From the NCBI RefSeq assembly GCF_900107255.1, contig NZ_FNPH01000001.1, positions 1,116,001 through 1,180,000 on the forward strand: a stretch of DNA of 64,000 nucleotides, in the 5' to 3' direction. This document shows positions 55,418-63,579 of the stretch, piece after piece. The stretch's first letter is position 1, and each line of letters opens with the position of its first letter. The DNA is from Micromonospora pattaloongensis. GTDB taxonomy: Bacteria; Actinomycetota; Actinomycetes; Mycobacteriales; Micromonosporaceae. A program made the translations under genes and the position numbers. The notes beneath the pieces were generated by a model. It made no database searches, was not told the origin of the DNA, and saw nothing but the letters and a program-made list of their open reading frames with translations.

Positions 55418-55564
55418 GTCCCAGCCTCCTTCGCCATCTGGCATCTCACGGTGGCTACCCCGCGCTACCTCGGCAAAACGGAAGGACAGGGGGGCGGGTA
55501 GACCGGCGATGTGCGGGTATCCGGCAGCGACGAGGCCGACCCGACGACGCGAGGACGCGACGCC

Positions 55565-55843
55565 ATGGTGATGGTGACGAACGAAGAGGTGCTGCGGTAC
55601 CTCAAGACGCTGGACTTTCCGATGGACAAATGGGAGCTCGTCCGGCAGGTCGAGCAGCAGGGGGCGCCGCAGCACGTCCTCAAGGCGCTGCGGGCGCTGC
55701 CACCGCTGGACTATCGCAACAAGAACGAGGTGGTGCGGTCGGCGGCGACCGCGCTCGCCCCGGAGGTGGGCCCGCCGGAGCGGGCAGAGCGGGCGCGGTA
55801 CCGCGAGCACCAGGAGGTCGCGCAACACCTCCGCGAGCGCTGA
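55565..55843 (+). CDS. DUF2795 family protein
   Basis: 92 residues from ATG 55565 (ATG 55571 is an alternative). The core (NEEVLRYLKTLDFPMDKWEL, GAPQHVLKALRALP, YRNKNEVVRSAATAL) is the DUF2795 helical domain, found in small actinobacterial and cyanobacterial proteins. The charged tail ends HQEVAQHLRER. Function unknown. It is divergent from DUF2267 and followed by a GC-rich, internally repetitive stretch. Confidence 0.85.
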   Translation: MVMVTNEEVLRYLKTLDFPMDKWELVRQVEQQGAPQHVLKALRALPPLDYRNKNEVVRSAATALAPEVGPPERAERARYREHQEVAQHLRER

Positions 55844-55860
55844 CGCCGCCGGGTCCGCGC

Positions 55861-55926
55861 GCACCGAGGACCGCGAGCGCCGCCGGCCCTTGAGGCCCGC
55901 CGGCCCGCGCGAGCACCGAGGACCGC
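55861..55926. repeat. Imperfect direct repeat after the DUF2795 gene
   Basis: GCACCGAGGACCGC occurs at 55861-55874 and 55913-55926 within a low-complexity stretch of GCCGGCCCGC-like words running to 55980. Probably replication-slippage noise. Confidence 0.5.
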
Positions 55927-55980
55927 CGGCCCGCGAGGACGCTGGCCGCGAGCGCCGACGCGCGCGCTCGCGGGCCGCGC

Positions 55981-57546
55981 CTACCGCTGCTGCGGCCGGG
56001 GCAGGTCGCGGGTGACGACCTTGCCGGTGGCGTTGCGCGGCAGGAACGGTACGAAGAACACGTCGCGCGGCACGCAGAAGCGCGCGCGGTAGTGGCGTAC
56101 GTATTCGCGCACCGCGTCGGGGTCGAGCGTCTCGTTCGGGTGCAGCGCGAGGTAGGCGGCGAGGCGCTGGCCGTACTCGGGGTCGGGGACGCCGATGACC
56201 GCGACCTCGCGGACCTGGGGCAGCTCGGCGAGGAGGTTCTCGACCTCGGACGGGAACACGTTCTCGCCCCCGGAGATGATCATGTCGTCCTCGCGGCCGT
56301 CCACGAAGAGCAGCCCGTCCGGGTCCAGGTGGCCGAGGTCGCCGGTTGCCATCAGGCCGTCGTGGCTCTCCTTGCCGAGCCCCGAGGTGTAGCCCTCGAA
56401 GAGCATCTCGTTGCCCACGAAGATCCGCCCGACCTGACCGGCCGGCACCGGCTCGCCGGCGGGATCGAGGATGGCCAGCCGGGTGCCGAACGGGGGCGTA
56501 CCGGCGGTGTTGGGGGCACGGCGCAGGTCGGCGGGGGTCGCGATGGAGGCCCAGGAGACCTCGGTCGAGCCGTAGAGGTTGTAGATGACGTCGCCGTAGA
56601 CGTCCATGAAGCGTGGGGCGAGGCCGCCGGGGAGCGCGGAGCCGCTGACGGCGACCACCTTCAGCGGCGGCCGCTGCGCCGGCGGCGGCACCTCCAGCAG
56701 TCGTTGCAGCATCACCGGCACCGCGAAGAGCGCGGTGCACCGGTGCTCGTCGAGCGCGCGCAGGGTGGCGGCCGGCTCGAACCGGCGCTGGAGCACGATC
56801 GTCGCCCGCAGCGCGAACGACACCTGCAGGGCGGCGTACCCCCAGGTGTGGAAGATCGGCGCGGCGATCATGATCTGCTCCCGCGCGTGCAGCGGGATCC
56901 GATCGATGATCGAGACCAGCGGCTTGAAGCCGCTCGGCGTGCGCCGGCGCGCCCCCTTCGGGGTGCCGGTGGTGCCGGAGGTGAGCACGATGGTGCGCCC
57001 GTCGCGTTCGGGGTGGCGCAGCTGGCCAGGGGGCGCCTGCTGGACGAGTTCCTCCAGCCGCCCCTCGTCGATCCGCTCGACCGACGCCGGCAGCCGGACG
57101 ATCCGCTCCGTGAACTCGGCGTCGTGGACGAGCGCGCGCAGTTCCTGCTCCTGGGCGACGAGTTCGAGTTGCGCCGCGGAGAGGCCGGTGTTGACGAGGA
57201 CGCTGTCCGCGCCGAGCAGGGTGGCCGCGACCATCGTCTCGACGAGTCCGTTGTGGTTGCGGCAGAGGACGCCGATCCGGTCGCCGGCGCGGATGCCGAC
57301 CGCGGAGCGCAGCGACCGGGCGAGCTGTTCGGCGCGGCGCAGCAGCTGCGCGTACGTGATCTCGCCGCGCTGCTCGTCGATGAGCGCGACCCGGTGGGGG
57401 TCGCGGGCGGCCGCCTGCCGCAGCTCGCCGGCGATGGTGAAGCTCCACTTCCGCAGCGAGTTCAGCTGGGCCGCGACCCGCAGCGGGGAACCGGGCGTGA
57501 GCAGCCCCCGGCGGGCCAGCGTGGCGATCACAAACGGCAGATCCAT
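55981..57546 (-). CDS. AMP-binding acyl-CoA synthetase
   Basis: 521 residues from ATG 57546. Adenylation motifs: TIVLTSGTTGTPKGARR (phosphate loop), YNLYGSTEVSW, TGDLGHLDPDGLLFVDGREDD and the C-terminal NATGKVVTRDLP with the catalytic lysine. It activates a fatty or other carboxylic acid to acyl-CoA via the acyl-adenylate. The gene order SCP2, acyl-CoA dehydrogenase, synthetase on the same strand suggests joint action in lipid catabolism. A hairpin in the 156-bp gap before it means it may also have its own promoter. Confidence 0.92.
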   Translation of the reverse strand: MDLPFVIATLARRGLLTPGSPLRVAAQLNSLRKWSFTIAGELRQAAARDPHRVALIDEQRGEITYAQLLRRAEQLARSLRSAVGIRAGDRIGVLCRNHNGLVETMVAATLLGADSVLVNTGLSAAQLELVAQEQELRALVHDAEFTERIVRLPASVERIDEGRLEELVQQAPPGQLRHPERDGRTIVLTSGTTGTPKGARRRTPSGFKPLVSIIDRIPLHAREQIMIAAPIFHTWGYAALQVSFALRATIVLQRRFEPAATLRALDEHRCTALFAVPVMLQRLLEVPPPAQRPPLKVVAVSGSALPGGLAPRFMDVYGDVIYNLYGSTEVSWASIATPADLRRAPNTAGTPPFGTRLAILDPAGEPVPAGQVGRIFVGNEMLFEGYTSGLGKESHDGLMATGDLGHLDPDGLLFVDGREDDMIISGGENVFPSEVENLLAELPQVREVAVIGVPDPEYGQRLAAYLALHPNETLDPDAVREYVRHYRARFCVPRDVFFVPFLPRNATGKVVTRDLPRPQQR

Positions 57547-57631
57547 CAGCGCGCGCCTCCGTTCAGCAGGGTCACGCCAACGCGGACGCCGGAGTGGGCG
57601 GCGCGGTCCGCTGGCGGCCGGTATGCGAGGA

Positions 57632-57692
57632 AGGCTCCCCGCCGCCGGGTGCGAGCCGCTCAGCGACGCGCGAACCGGGTAGCGGGGAGCCT
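57632..57692 (-). terminator. Hairpin between acyl-CoA dehydrogenase and acyl-CoA synthetase genes
   Basis: AGGCTCCCCGC (57632-57642) pairs with GCGGGGAGCCT (57682-57692), with a 39-nt loop. It starts 11 nt after the dehydrogenase stop. Confidence 0.55.
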
Positions 57693-57702
57693 ATTGCAGG
57701 GA

Positions 57703-58914
57703 TCAGCGAATCTGCATTCCCGAGATTGCCCGGGAGATGACCAGACGCTGGATTTCCGAGGTCCCCTCGAAGATGGTGTAGATCTTTGCGTCCCGGTACC
57801 ACCGCTCCACCGGGTGCTCGCGGAGGAAGCCGGCGCCGCCGAGCACCTGCACCGCCTTCTCGGTGACCGCGACCGCGACCTCGCCAGCCTTCAGCTTCGA
57901 CATCGAGCCCTCGCCGGCGGAGAACGGGCGGTTGTTCCGGCCCATCCAGGAGGCCCGCCAGACCAGCAGTCGGGCGGCGTCGATCTCCATCTTCATGTCG
58001 GCGAGCGCGAAAGCGATCGCCTGGTTCTCGATGATCGGCCGTCCGAACTGGACGCGCTGCTTGGCGTAGTCCAGCGCGTACTCGTACGCCGCGCGGGCGA
58101 TGCCGAGCGCCTGCGCGCCGACCGTCGGCCGGGACAGCTCGAAGGTGCGCATCGCCGCCTGCGACGAGGCGCGCTGGCCGGAGCGGGCGCGGGCGAGTCG
58201 CTCGTCGAGCGCCTCCTTCCCGCCGAGCAGGCAGCTGCCGGGCAGCCGTACGTCGTCGAGGAAGATGTCGGCGGTGTGCGAGGCGCGCAGGCCGAGCTTC
58301 TTCAGCTTCTTCGTGGCGACCAGTCCGGGCGTGCCGGGCGGAACCACGAAGGCGGCCTGACCGCGGGAGCCGAGCGACGGGTCGACCGAGGCGGTCACCA
58401 CGTGCACCGCGGCGATGCCGCCGTTGGTCGCGTACGCCTTCTGGCCGTTGAGCACCCACTCGTCGGAGGCCTCGTCGTAGACCGCCCGCGTGCGCATCGA
58501 GCCGACGTCCGAGCCGGCCTCCGGCTCCGTCGTGCAGAACGCCGCCACCGCCGGCTCGTCGACCGTGCCGAAGCACTGCGGAACCCATTCGACCATCTGG
58601 TCGGGCGTGCCGGAGCCGTAGATCGCGGCGACCGCGAGGGTGGTGCCGAAGATGCCCAGGCCGATGCCGGCGTCGCCCCAGAAGAGCTCCTCGTTGGCGA
58701 TCGGCAGCGACAGGCCGGTGGGGTCGGCCCAGCAGTTGGCGATGAACTCGAAGCCGTAGAGGCCGACCTTCGCCGCCTCCTGGATCACCGGCCAGGGGGT
58801 CTCCTCGCGGGCGTCCCACTCGGCGGCGGCCGGGCGCACGACTTCCTTCGCGAAGCCGTGCACCCAGTCGCGCAGGTCCCGCTGTTCCTCGGTCAGGTCG
58901 AGCGAGAACTCCAT
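57703..58914 (-). CDS. Acyl-CoA dehydrogenase
   Basis: 403 residues from ATG 58914, only 2 nt after the SCP2 stop. It has the full three-domain fold: helical N-terminal LTEEQRDLRDWVHGFAKEVVRP, the FAD-binding AAFCTTEPEAGSDVGSMRT and LNGQKAYATNGG in the middle, and helices with VQFGRPIIENQAIAFALADMKMEIDAARLLVWRA and the EGTSEIQRLVI end. It oxidises acyl-CoA to enoyl-CoA, probably passing electrons to ETF. Second gene of the operon under the TetR palindrome at 59399. Confidence 0.94.
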   Translation of the reverse strand: MEFSLDLTEEQRDLRDWVHGFAKEVVRPAAAEWDAREETPWPVIQEAAKVGLYGFEFIANCWADPTGLSLPIANEELFWGDAGIGLGIFGTTLAVAAIYGSGTPDQMVEWVPQCFGTVDEPAVAAFCTTEPEAGSDVGSMRTRAVYDEASDEWVLNGQKAYATNGGIAAVHVVTASVDPSLGSRGQAAFVVPPGTPGLVATKKLKKLGLRASHTADIFLDDVRLPGSCLLGGKEALDERLARARSGQRASSQAAMRTFELSRPTVGAQALGIARAAYEYALDYAKQRVQFGRPIIENQAIAFALADMKMEIDAARLLVWRASWMGRNNRPFSAGEGSMSKLKAGEVAVAVTEKAVQVLGGAGFLREHPVERWYRDAKIYTIFEGTSEIQRLVISRAISGMQIR

Positions 58915-58916
58915 GA

Positions 58917-59369
58917 TCAGGCCTTGGGCATGTCGAAGAGGTTGGCGATGTTGGCGGCGAGGCCCAGGTCGCCCTTGGCCTTGAGCTTGCCGGTCATGAA
59001 CATCATGACCGGGTTGGCGCCGCCGGAGACGACCTTGAGGAACTCGACCGGGCCCATGGTGAGCGTGAGCTTGGGGTCGCGGTCGGGGGTCGCGGAGGTG
59101 GTGCAGGTGCCGTTCTCGATGACGACCTCGTAGGTGTCGGTGCCGCCGTCGGGGCGCCCGGTGATGTTCCAGTGGATGACGGCGTTGGTGGAGCCGGCCC
59201 GGTCGGCGCGGAACAGCGACGGCATGCGGCCGAAGACCTCGTCGAGGATCTTGCCGCGGAGGTCGCCGCTCATCACCTCGGCGATCTGGGCGTCCGGGGT
59301 GGACTTGACGAGCTGGGCGAACTGCTTCGGGTCCACCGAGGCGAAGGTGGCCGGGTCGAACTCGGTCAT
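58917..59369 (-). CDS. SCP2 sterol-binding domain protein
   Basis: 150 residues from ATG 59369, with GGAAGG upstream. A short helical N-terminus (ATFASVDPKQFAQLVKSTPDAQIAEVMSG) precedes an SCP2 domain with AVIHWNITGRPDGGTDTYEVVIENGTCT and GPVEFLKVVSGGANPVMMFMTGKLKAKGDLGLA. It may bind acyl-CoA or lipids and present them to the dehydrogenase that follows. First gene of the operon, directly facing the TetR gene across a 32-bp palindrome. Confidence 0.9.
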   Translation of the reverse strand: MTEFDPATFASVDPKQFAQLVKSTPDAQIAEVMSGDLRGKILDEVFGRMPSLFRADRAGSTNAVIHWNITGRPDGGTDTYEVVIENGTCTTSATPDRDPKLTLTMGPVEFLKVVSGGANPVMMFMTGKLKAKGDLGLAANIANLFDMPKA

Positions 59370-59398
59370 CGCAGAAAACCTTCCGGACGGGTGGTAAA

Positions 59399-59430
59399 CC
59401 TACTCGTGCGTAACCCTACGCACGAGTAGG
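59399..59430. promoter_or_regulatory. TetR operator, 32-bp palindrome
   Basis: CCTACTCGTGCGTA (59399-59412) and its exact reverse complement TACGCACGAGTAGG (59417-59430) flank ACCC. It lies between the divergent SCP2 and tetR genes. TATGCT, the tetR -10 box (59431-59436), directly adjoins it, and TAGGTT for the other strand overlaps it. Confidence 0.8.
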
Positions 59431-59443
59431 TATGCTCGCAAGG

Positions 59444-60097
59444 GTGTCGACCGCTCCCACCTTCAAGCGCCTGCCCAGGGCCGTACGCGAGCAGCAGATG
59501 CTCGACGCGGCCGTGAAGGTCTTCTCCCGGCGCGGCTTCCACGCGGCGAGCATGGACGAGATCGCCGAGGATGCCGGGATCTCCAAGCCCATGGTCTACG
59601 CCTACCTCGGGACGAAGGAAGAGCTGTTCATCGCGGCTCTGCACCGCGAGGGCACCCGGATGATGGAGGCGATCGCCGCGGTGGTGGGGGACAACCTCCC
59701 GCCGGACGAGCAGCTCTGGCGCGGACTGCGCGCGTTCTTCGGCTTCGTCGGCGCGCACCGCGACGGGTGGGCGGTGCTCTACCGGCAGGCCCGCGCCGAG
59801 CAGCGCTTCGCCGGGGAGCTGGCGGAGATGCGCAGCCGGATCATCGAGGTGGTCGCGGGGATGCTGGGCCGCGCGGTGGAGGCGCGGTCGGCGCACGTGG
59901 ACCGGCGCGAGGTCCGGGAGATCGACCTGGAGGTCATGGCGTACGCCCTGGTCGGCGCGAGCGAGTCGCTGGCCGACTGGTTGGCCGACCACCCGCAGGC
60001 CGATCCGGAGAAGACGGCGACCCGGATGATGAACGTCGCCTGGCTGGGCGCCGCCCAACTGCTCGCCGGCGACACCTGGCACCCCACCGACCCATAG
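59444..60097 (+). CDS. TetR-family regulator of lipid metabolism
   Basis: 217 residues. GTG 59444 is chosen because the -10 box TATGCT ends 7 nt before it (leaderless); ATG 59432 overlaps that box. The helix-turn-helix is VREQQMLDAAVKVFSRRGFHAASMDEIAEDAGISKPMVYAYLGTKEELFIAAL. The ligand domain contains WAVLYRQARAEQRFAGELAEMRSRI. It probably senses an acyl-CoA and represses itself and the SCP2 operon through the palindrome upstream. A hairpin overlaps its stop. Confidence 0.92.
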   Translation: MSTAPTFKRLPRAVREQQMLDAAVKVFSRRGFHAASMDEIAEDAGISKPMVYAYLGTKEELFIAALHREGTRMMEAIAAVVGDNLPPDEQLWRGLRAFFGFVGAHRDGWAVLYRQARAEQRFAGELAEMRSRIIEVVAGMLGRAVEARSAHVDRREVREIDLEVMAYALVGASESLADWLADHPQADPEKTATRMMNVAWLGAAQLLAGDTWHPTDP

Positions 60098-60142
60098 AAA
60101 CGACTCCTTCCTATGCGGAACGCGATAGGAAGGAGTCGTTTC
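60097..60142. terminator. Bidirectional hairpin (18-bp arms)
   Basis: GAAACGACTCCTTCCTAT (60097-60114) pairs perfectly with 60125-60142 around a 10-nt loop. The left arm contains the last base of the tetR stop, and the pectate lyase stop is 6 nt beyond the right arm. The arms are AT-richer than the surroundings. Confidence 0.75.
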
Positions 60143-60147
60143 CCGCA

Positions 60148-61104
60148 CTAGATCCTGCCGGTGCCGGCGCCACCCGTGACGATCGACTTGACGTTGGCGG
60201 CCGGGTCGAGGCTGTAGCCGTACGGGATGCTCGCCACGCTGCCGCCGGTCTGGCCGGCGCCCGAGTTGACGAAGTGGTTGTTGCGGGCCACCAGGCCGCC
60301 GACCGGGGAGCTGCCCTCGCCGCGGTGGTACGGGTCCTCGACGTTCTCGAAGTAGTTGCCCTCGACCAGGACGCCCGCGTTGCAGGTGGAGGCGACGCCG
60401 TAGCCGCCGTTCGACCGGTAGTAGTTGTTGTAGACGTGCACCGGGTTGCCGAAGCGCACCCGCGGGTGGCGCTGGTTCGAGCCGTCGAACCAGTTGTGGT
60501 GGTAGCTCACCCGCAGGTGCCCGACGTCCTCGCCGGCGTTGCTGTCGGAGTGGCCGAGCAGCATCGACTTGTCGTGGCTGAAGACGCGGTTCCACGACAC
60601 GGTGACGTAGTCGGAGCCGCGCTTGATGTCGACGGCGCCGTCGTACCCGTTGCTGAAGCTGTTGTGGTCGATCCAGACCCGGGTCGAGTACTGCACGTTG
60701 ATCGCGTCATCGTTCCAGTTCCGGAAGTTGATGTTCCGGATGATGACGTTGCTGACCTTGTCGACGTTGAGCCCGCCGCCGGTGATGGTGGCGCCGCTGC
60801 CGACGCCGATGATGGTCTTGTTCGCGGCGACCTTCTGCATGCCGCTGATCGAGATGGTGCCGGAGAAGCGGATCACCCGGGCGCCGCTGGCCTGCATGTT
60901 GCTGATCAGGTCCGCCGCGGACGTGACGGTCACCGGGGCGGCGCTGCCGCCGCCGGTCGTGCCGCCACCCTGGGTGCCCCAGCCCTCGAGGTTGAACGTC
61001 GCGGCCGCGGCGCTCGGGGCGTTGAGGGTGGTGGCGACCAGCACCGCCACAACCGTGGCGGCAAGGCCGGGCATCCGCCGCAGTGCGGAGTGCGCGATTG
61101 ACAT
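60148..61104 (-). CDS. Secreted pectate lyase (polysaccharide lyase family 1)
   Basis: 318 residues from ATG 61104, with GGAGGT 7 nt upstream. A signal peptide (LRRMPGLAATVVAVLVATTLNAPSAAAA, cleavage near residue 35) is followed by a parallel beta-helix. Typical PL1 features are NVIIRNINFRNWNDDAINVQ, VWIDHNSFSN, DGAVDIKRGSDYVTVSWN, FDGSNQRHPRVRFGNPVHVYNNYY. It cleaves polygalacturonate by calcium-dependent beta-elimination, outside the cell. A palindrome typical of LacI-family operators lies upstream, so induction by pectin sugars is likely. Confidence 0.93.
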   Translation of the reverse strand: MSIAHSALRRMPGLAATVVAVLVATTLNAPSAAAATFNLEGWGTQGGGTTGGGSAAPVTVTSAADLISNMQASGARVIRFSGTISISGMQKVAANKTIIGVGSGATITGGGLNVDKVSNVIIRNINFRNWNDDAINVQYSTRVWIDHNSFSNGYDGAVDIKRGSDYVTVSWNRVFSHDKSMLLGHSDSNAGEDVGHLRVSYHHNWFDGSNQRHPRVRFGNPVHVYNNYYRSNGGYGVASTCNAGVLVEGNYFENVEDPYHRGEGSSPVGGLVARNNHFVNSGAGQTGGSVASIPYGYSLDPAANVKSIVTGGAGTGRI

Positions 61105-61140
61105 GGTGGAACCTCCGAGTCGGGGAAGTGGAACCTACTC

Positions 61141-61154
61141 GGAAAGCGCTTTCC
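61141..61154 (-). promoter_or_regulatory. LacI-type operator upstream of the pectate lyase
   Basis: GGAAAGCGCTTTCC is a perfect 14-bp palindrome with the central CG/GCGC pattern of LacI-family sites. It lies 37 bp before the start codon. Confidence 0.7.
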
Positions 61155-61238
61155 TCTACCAGCGAAGGCTATCGATGCCCCCACCCCCTGTCAACACACC
61201 CCTCGAAGAACTTCGATACCCCCACCCCCGCAGAGACG

Positions 61239-61315
61239 CGTCGATCTTGCAGTTATGGCCGGGGCAAAAGGGTTCGAATTACCGCAAAAGCAGGGCCACA
61301 ACTGCAAGATCGACG
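61239..61315. repeat. Palindromic element D (22-bp arms, 33-nt loop)
   Basis: The 22-nt arms 61239-61260 and 61294-61315 pair with a single mismatch; the left arm begins CGTCGATCTTGCAGTTATGG. It lies 11 nt beyond the stop of the minus-strand MaoC gene and about 135 bp upstream of the pectate lyase start. The loop is AT-rich with two CAAAAG words. Confidence 0.75.
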
Positions 61316-61325
61316 TGGAAAGGGC

Positions 61326-62171
61326 TCAGCGGACCGTGCCAGACAGGTGGGGTTTGGCGGAGCGGGCGTCGTGTAGGGCGAAGTCCCAGGTTGGGGTGGC
61401 GCTGAAGGCCACCGTGGCGGGGAGCAGGATCGGCAGCTTGAACGCGACGTCCACCGTGTACGCGTCCGGCAGCCGCCCCTCCAGCGCCGCCAGGCAACGC
61501 GCCTTGCTCCACATCCCGTGCGCGATCGGACGCGGGAACCCGAACACCCGTGCCCCGAGGCGCGAGGTGTGGATCGGGTTGTGGTCGCCGGAGACCGCGG
61601 CGTAGTCCGTACCCACCCGCGGCGCGACCCGCCACTGCCCGGAAGCGGCCGGCGGCGCGGGCCGCTCACCCGGCTCGCGCCGCTCACCGCCGCCCGTGGG
61701 CTCCTTCCGCAGGTACGTCGACACGCCCCGCCACACCAGCTCGCCGCTGGCCCACGCGCTGGCCACGACGTCGAGCTGCCGCCCCCGTTCGTGCGGGCGG
61801 AGGTCGACGGCGCGCACCGACAGGTCGAGCGTCTCGCCGGCGTCGATCGGGCGCTCCACGGTGATCCGGTTGGCGACGTGCACCAGCCCGACGACCGGGA
61901 ACGGGAACCCCGGCCCGGACATCAGCCGCATCGACAGCGGGAACGCCAGGATGTGCGGGTACGTGGCGGGCAGCGTGTCCGCCAGCCGGAACCCGCACAC
62001 CCGGTCGTACGTCGCCAGGTGCGCCCGGTCCACGGTGACCCCGCGCAGCATCAGCTCCACGTCGGGCAGCGCGTCGCCGCCCCGGCGGCCGAAGCCGGGC
62101 AGCGCACCCAGCGCCGCCCGCCGGTAGAGCGCCCCGGTCGCGGGCGGCCGGTCCAGCTCGATGACACCCAT
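61326..62171 (-). CDS. MaoC-like dehydratase (double hot-dog)
   Basis: 281 residues from ATG 62171, directly after the stop of the FabG4-like gene (TAGATG). The N-terminal half is a degenerate hot-dog; the C-terminal half carries the active-site hydratase motif YAAVSGDHNPIHTSRLGARVFGFPRPIAHGMW with catalytic Asp and His. It hydrates 2-enoyl thioesters or dehydrates 3-hydroxyacyl thioesters. With the FabG4-like reductase it forms two successive steps of fatty-acid or polyketide-like metabolism. Confidence 0.9.
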   Translation of the reverse strand: MGVIELDRPPATGALYRRAALGALPGFGRRGGDALPDVELMLRGVTVDRAHLATYDRVCGFRLADTLPATYPHILAFPLSMRLMSGPGFPFPVVGLVHVANRITVERPIDAGETLDLSVRAVDLRPHERGRQLDVVASAWASGELVWRGVSTYLRKEPTGGGERREPGERPAPPAASGQWRVAPRVGTDYAAVSGDHNPIHTSRLGARVFGFPRPIAHGMWSKARCLAALEGRLPDAYTVDVAFKLPILLPATVAFSATPTWDFALHDARSAKPHLSGTVR

Positions 62172-63527
62172 CTAGGCCCCCAGCAGGCTCTGGCCGCAGA
62201 CCCGGACCACGTTGCCGGAGATGCCGCCGGACGCGGGCGAGGCGAACCAGGCGATCGTCTCGGCGACGTCGACCGGCAGCCCGCCCTGGGCCATGCTGTT
62301 CATCCGGCGCCCTGCCTCGCGGATGAACATCGGGATCTTCGCGGTCATCTTCGTCTCGATGAAGCCGGGCGCGACGGCGTTGATGGTCACGCCCCGCTCG
62401 GCGAGCACCGGCGCCATCGACTGCACCAACCCGATCACGCCGGCCTTCGAGGTGGCGTAGTTGGTCTGGCCCCGGTTGCCGGCGATGCCGGCGATCGACG
62501 CGACGCCGACGACCCGGCCGCCCTCGCGGATGAGCCCGCGCTCCAGCAGCACGTCGTTGATGCGCTCGGTGCTCGACAGGTTGACGTCGAGCACCGAGTC
62601 CCACCGTCCGGCGTCCATCCTGCCGAGCGTCTTGTCCCGCGTGATGCCCGCGTTGTGCACCACGACGTCGACCTGGCCGTGCCGCTCGGCGAGGTGATCG
62701 GCGAGCCGCGCCGGCGCGTCGGGGGCGGTCAGGTCGAGCTGCAGCGCCGTACCGCCGATCTCGTTGGCGACCCCCGCGAGCGCGTCACCGGCGCCGGGCA
62801 CGTCGAGCGCGATCACGTGCGCGCCGTCCCGGGCCAGGACCCGGGCGATCGCCGCGCCGATGCCGCGCGCCGCGCCGGTGACCAGCGCGACCTTGCCGTC
62901 CAGCGGCCGGTCCCAGTCGGCCGGCGGGTTGACCGCCGCCGCCGGGCCGATCCGGATCACCTGCCCGGAGACGTACGCGGACCGGCCGGAGAGCAGGAAC
63001 CGCAGCGTGCTCTCCACGGCGGACTCCGCGCCGGGCGTGACGTAGACGAGCTGCGCCGTGGTGCCGCGGCCGAACTCCTTGCCGATGCTGCGGGTGAGTC
63101 CTTCGAGGGCGCGTTGGGCGGTGGCCTCGCGCGGGGCGTCGCACGCCTCGGGCGGCGTGCCGAGGACGATCACCCGACCGCTGGGCTGCAGCGCGCGGGC
63201 GACCGGGTGGAAGAAGTCGTAGAGCGCGCGCAGCCCGGTCGAGTCGGTGATGCCGGTGGCGTCGAAGATCAGCGCCGCGTGCGGCGCGGGCCGCCCGTTC
63301 TCGCCGGCCGGCGCCGCGTCGCGGAGCTCGACCCCGGCCGATGCCAGCATCTTGCGTACGGGTTCGAGCAGGCGGCCGCCGGGGGCGGCGCCGAGCAGCA
63401 CCGGCCCGGGTGCCAGCGGGTCGCCCGGCCGGTGGCGGCGCAGCCGGGGCGGATCGGGCAGGCCGAGCCGCTTGACGAGTGCCTTGCCGGGTCCGGAGTG
63501 CGCGAAGCTCGCGTACCTGTCACTCAT
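62172..63527 (-). CDS. FabG4-like high-molecular-weight 3-oxoacyl reductase
   Basis: 451 residues from ATG 63527. The N-terminal 200 residues are a degenerate Rossmann (flavodoxin-like) domain. The C-terminal half is a complete SDR domain: LVTGAARGIGAAIARVLA, VHNAGITRDKTLGRM, VASIAGIAGNRGQTNYATSKAGVIG (Ser, Tyr, Lys catalytic set) and NAVAPGFIETKMTAKIP. This two-domain form is known from Mycobacterium FabG4, an NAD(H)-dependent 3-oxoacyl-CoA/ACP reductase. TAGGCT, 6 nt before the start on the minus strand, suggests a leaderless mRNA, overlapped by a TetR-type palindrome. Confidence 0.93.
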   Translation of the reverse strand: MSDRYASFAHSGPGKALVKRLGLPDPPRLRRHRPGDPLAPGPVLLGAAPGGRLLEPVRKMLASAGVELRDAAPAGENGRPAPHAALIFDATGITDSTGLRALYDFFHPVARALQPSGRVIVLGTPPEACDAPREATAQRALEGLTRSIGKEFGRGTTAQLVYVTPGAESAVESTLRFLLSGRSAYVSGQVIRIGPAAAVNPPADWDRPLDGKVALVTGAARGIGAAIARVLARDGAHVIALDVPGAGDALAGVANEIGGTALQLDLTAPDAPARLADHLAERHGQVDVVVHNAGITRDKTLGRMDAGRWDSVLDVNLSSTERINDVLLERGLIREGGRVVGVASIAGIAGNRGQTNYATSKAGVIGLVQSMAPVLAERGVTINAVAPGFIETKMTAKIPMFIREAGRRMNSMAQGGLPVDVAETIAWFASPASGGISGNVVRVCGQSLLGA

Positions 63528-63535
63528 GGGCGTAG

Positions 63536-63551
63536 CCTACTCGCCAGTAGG
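63536..63551. promoter_or_regulatory. TetR-type operator between FabG4-like and thiolase genes
   Basis: CCTACT-CGCC-AGTAGG, a palindrome covering the -10 boxes of both divergent genes (TAGGCT on minus, TAGGTT at 63548-63553 on plus). It shares the CCTACTCG half-site with the 59399-59430 palindrome. Confidence 0.6.
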
Positions 63552-63579
63552 TTAGAGGCAACCCATTGGAGGCGAAGTC

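Noticed and set aside
55861-55980. CRISPR-like direct repeats after the DUF2795 gene
   Set aside because: Only two copies of a 14-mer with GC-rich degenerate surroundings; no regular spacers or cas genes.
56092-59133. A plus-strand open frame of 1013 codons opposite the acyl-CoA synthetase and dehydrogenase genes
   Set aside because: It is antisense to two genes with clear family motifs, and its Arg/Gly/Pro/His-rich translation is typical of the complementary strand in GC-rich DNA.
61261-61293. GGTTCGAATT, similar to a tRNA T-arm
   Set aside because: It lies in the loop of palindrome D; no acceptor, D or anticodon stems can be drawn around it.
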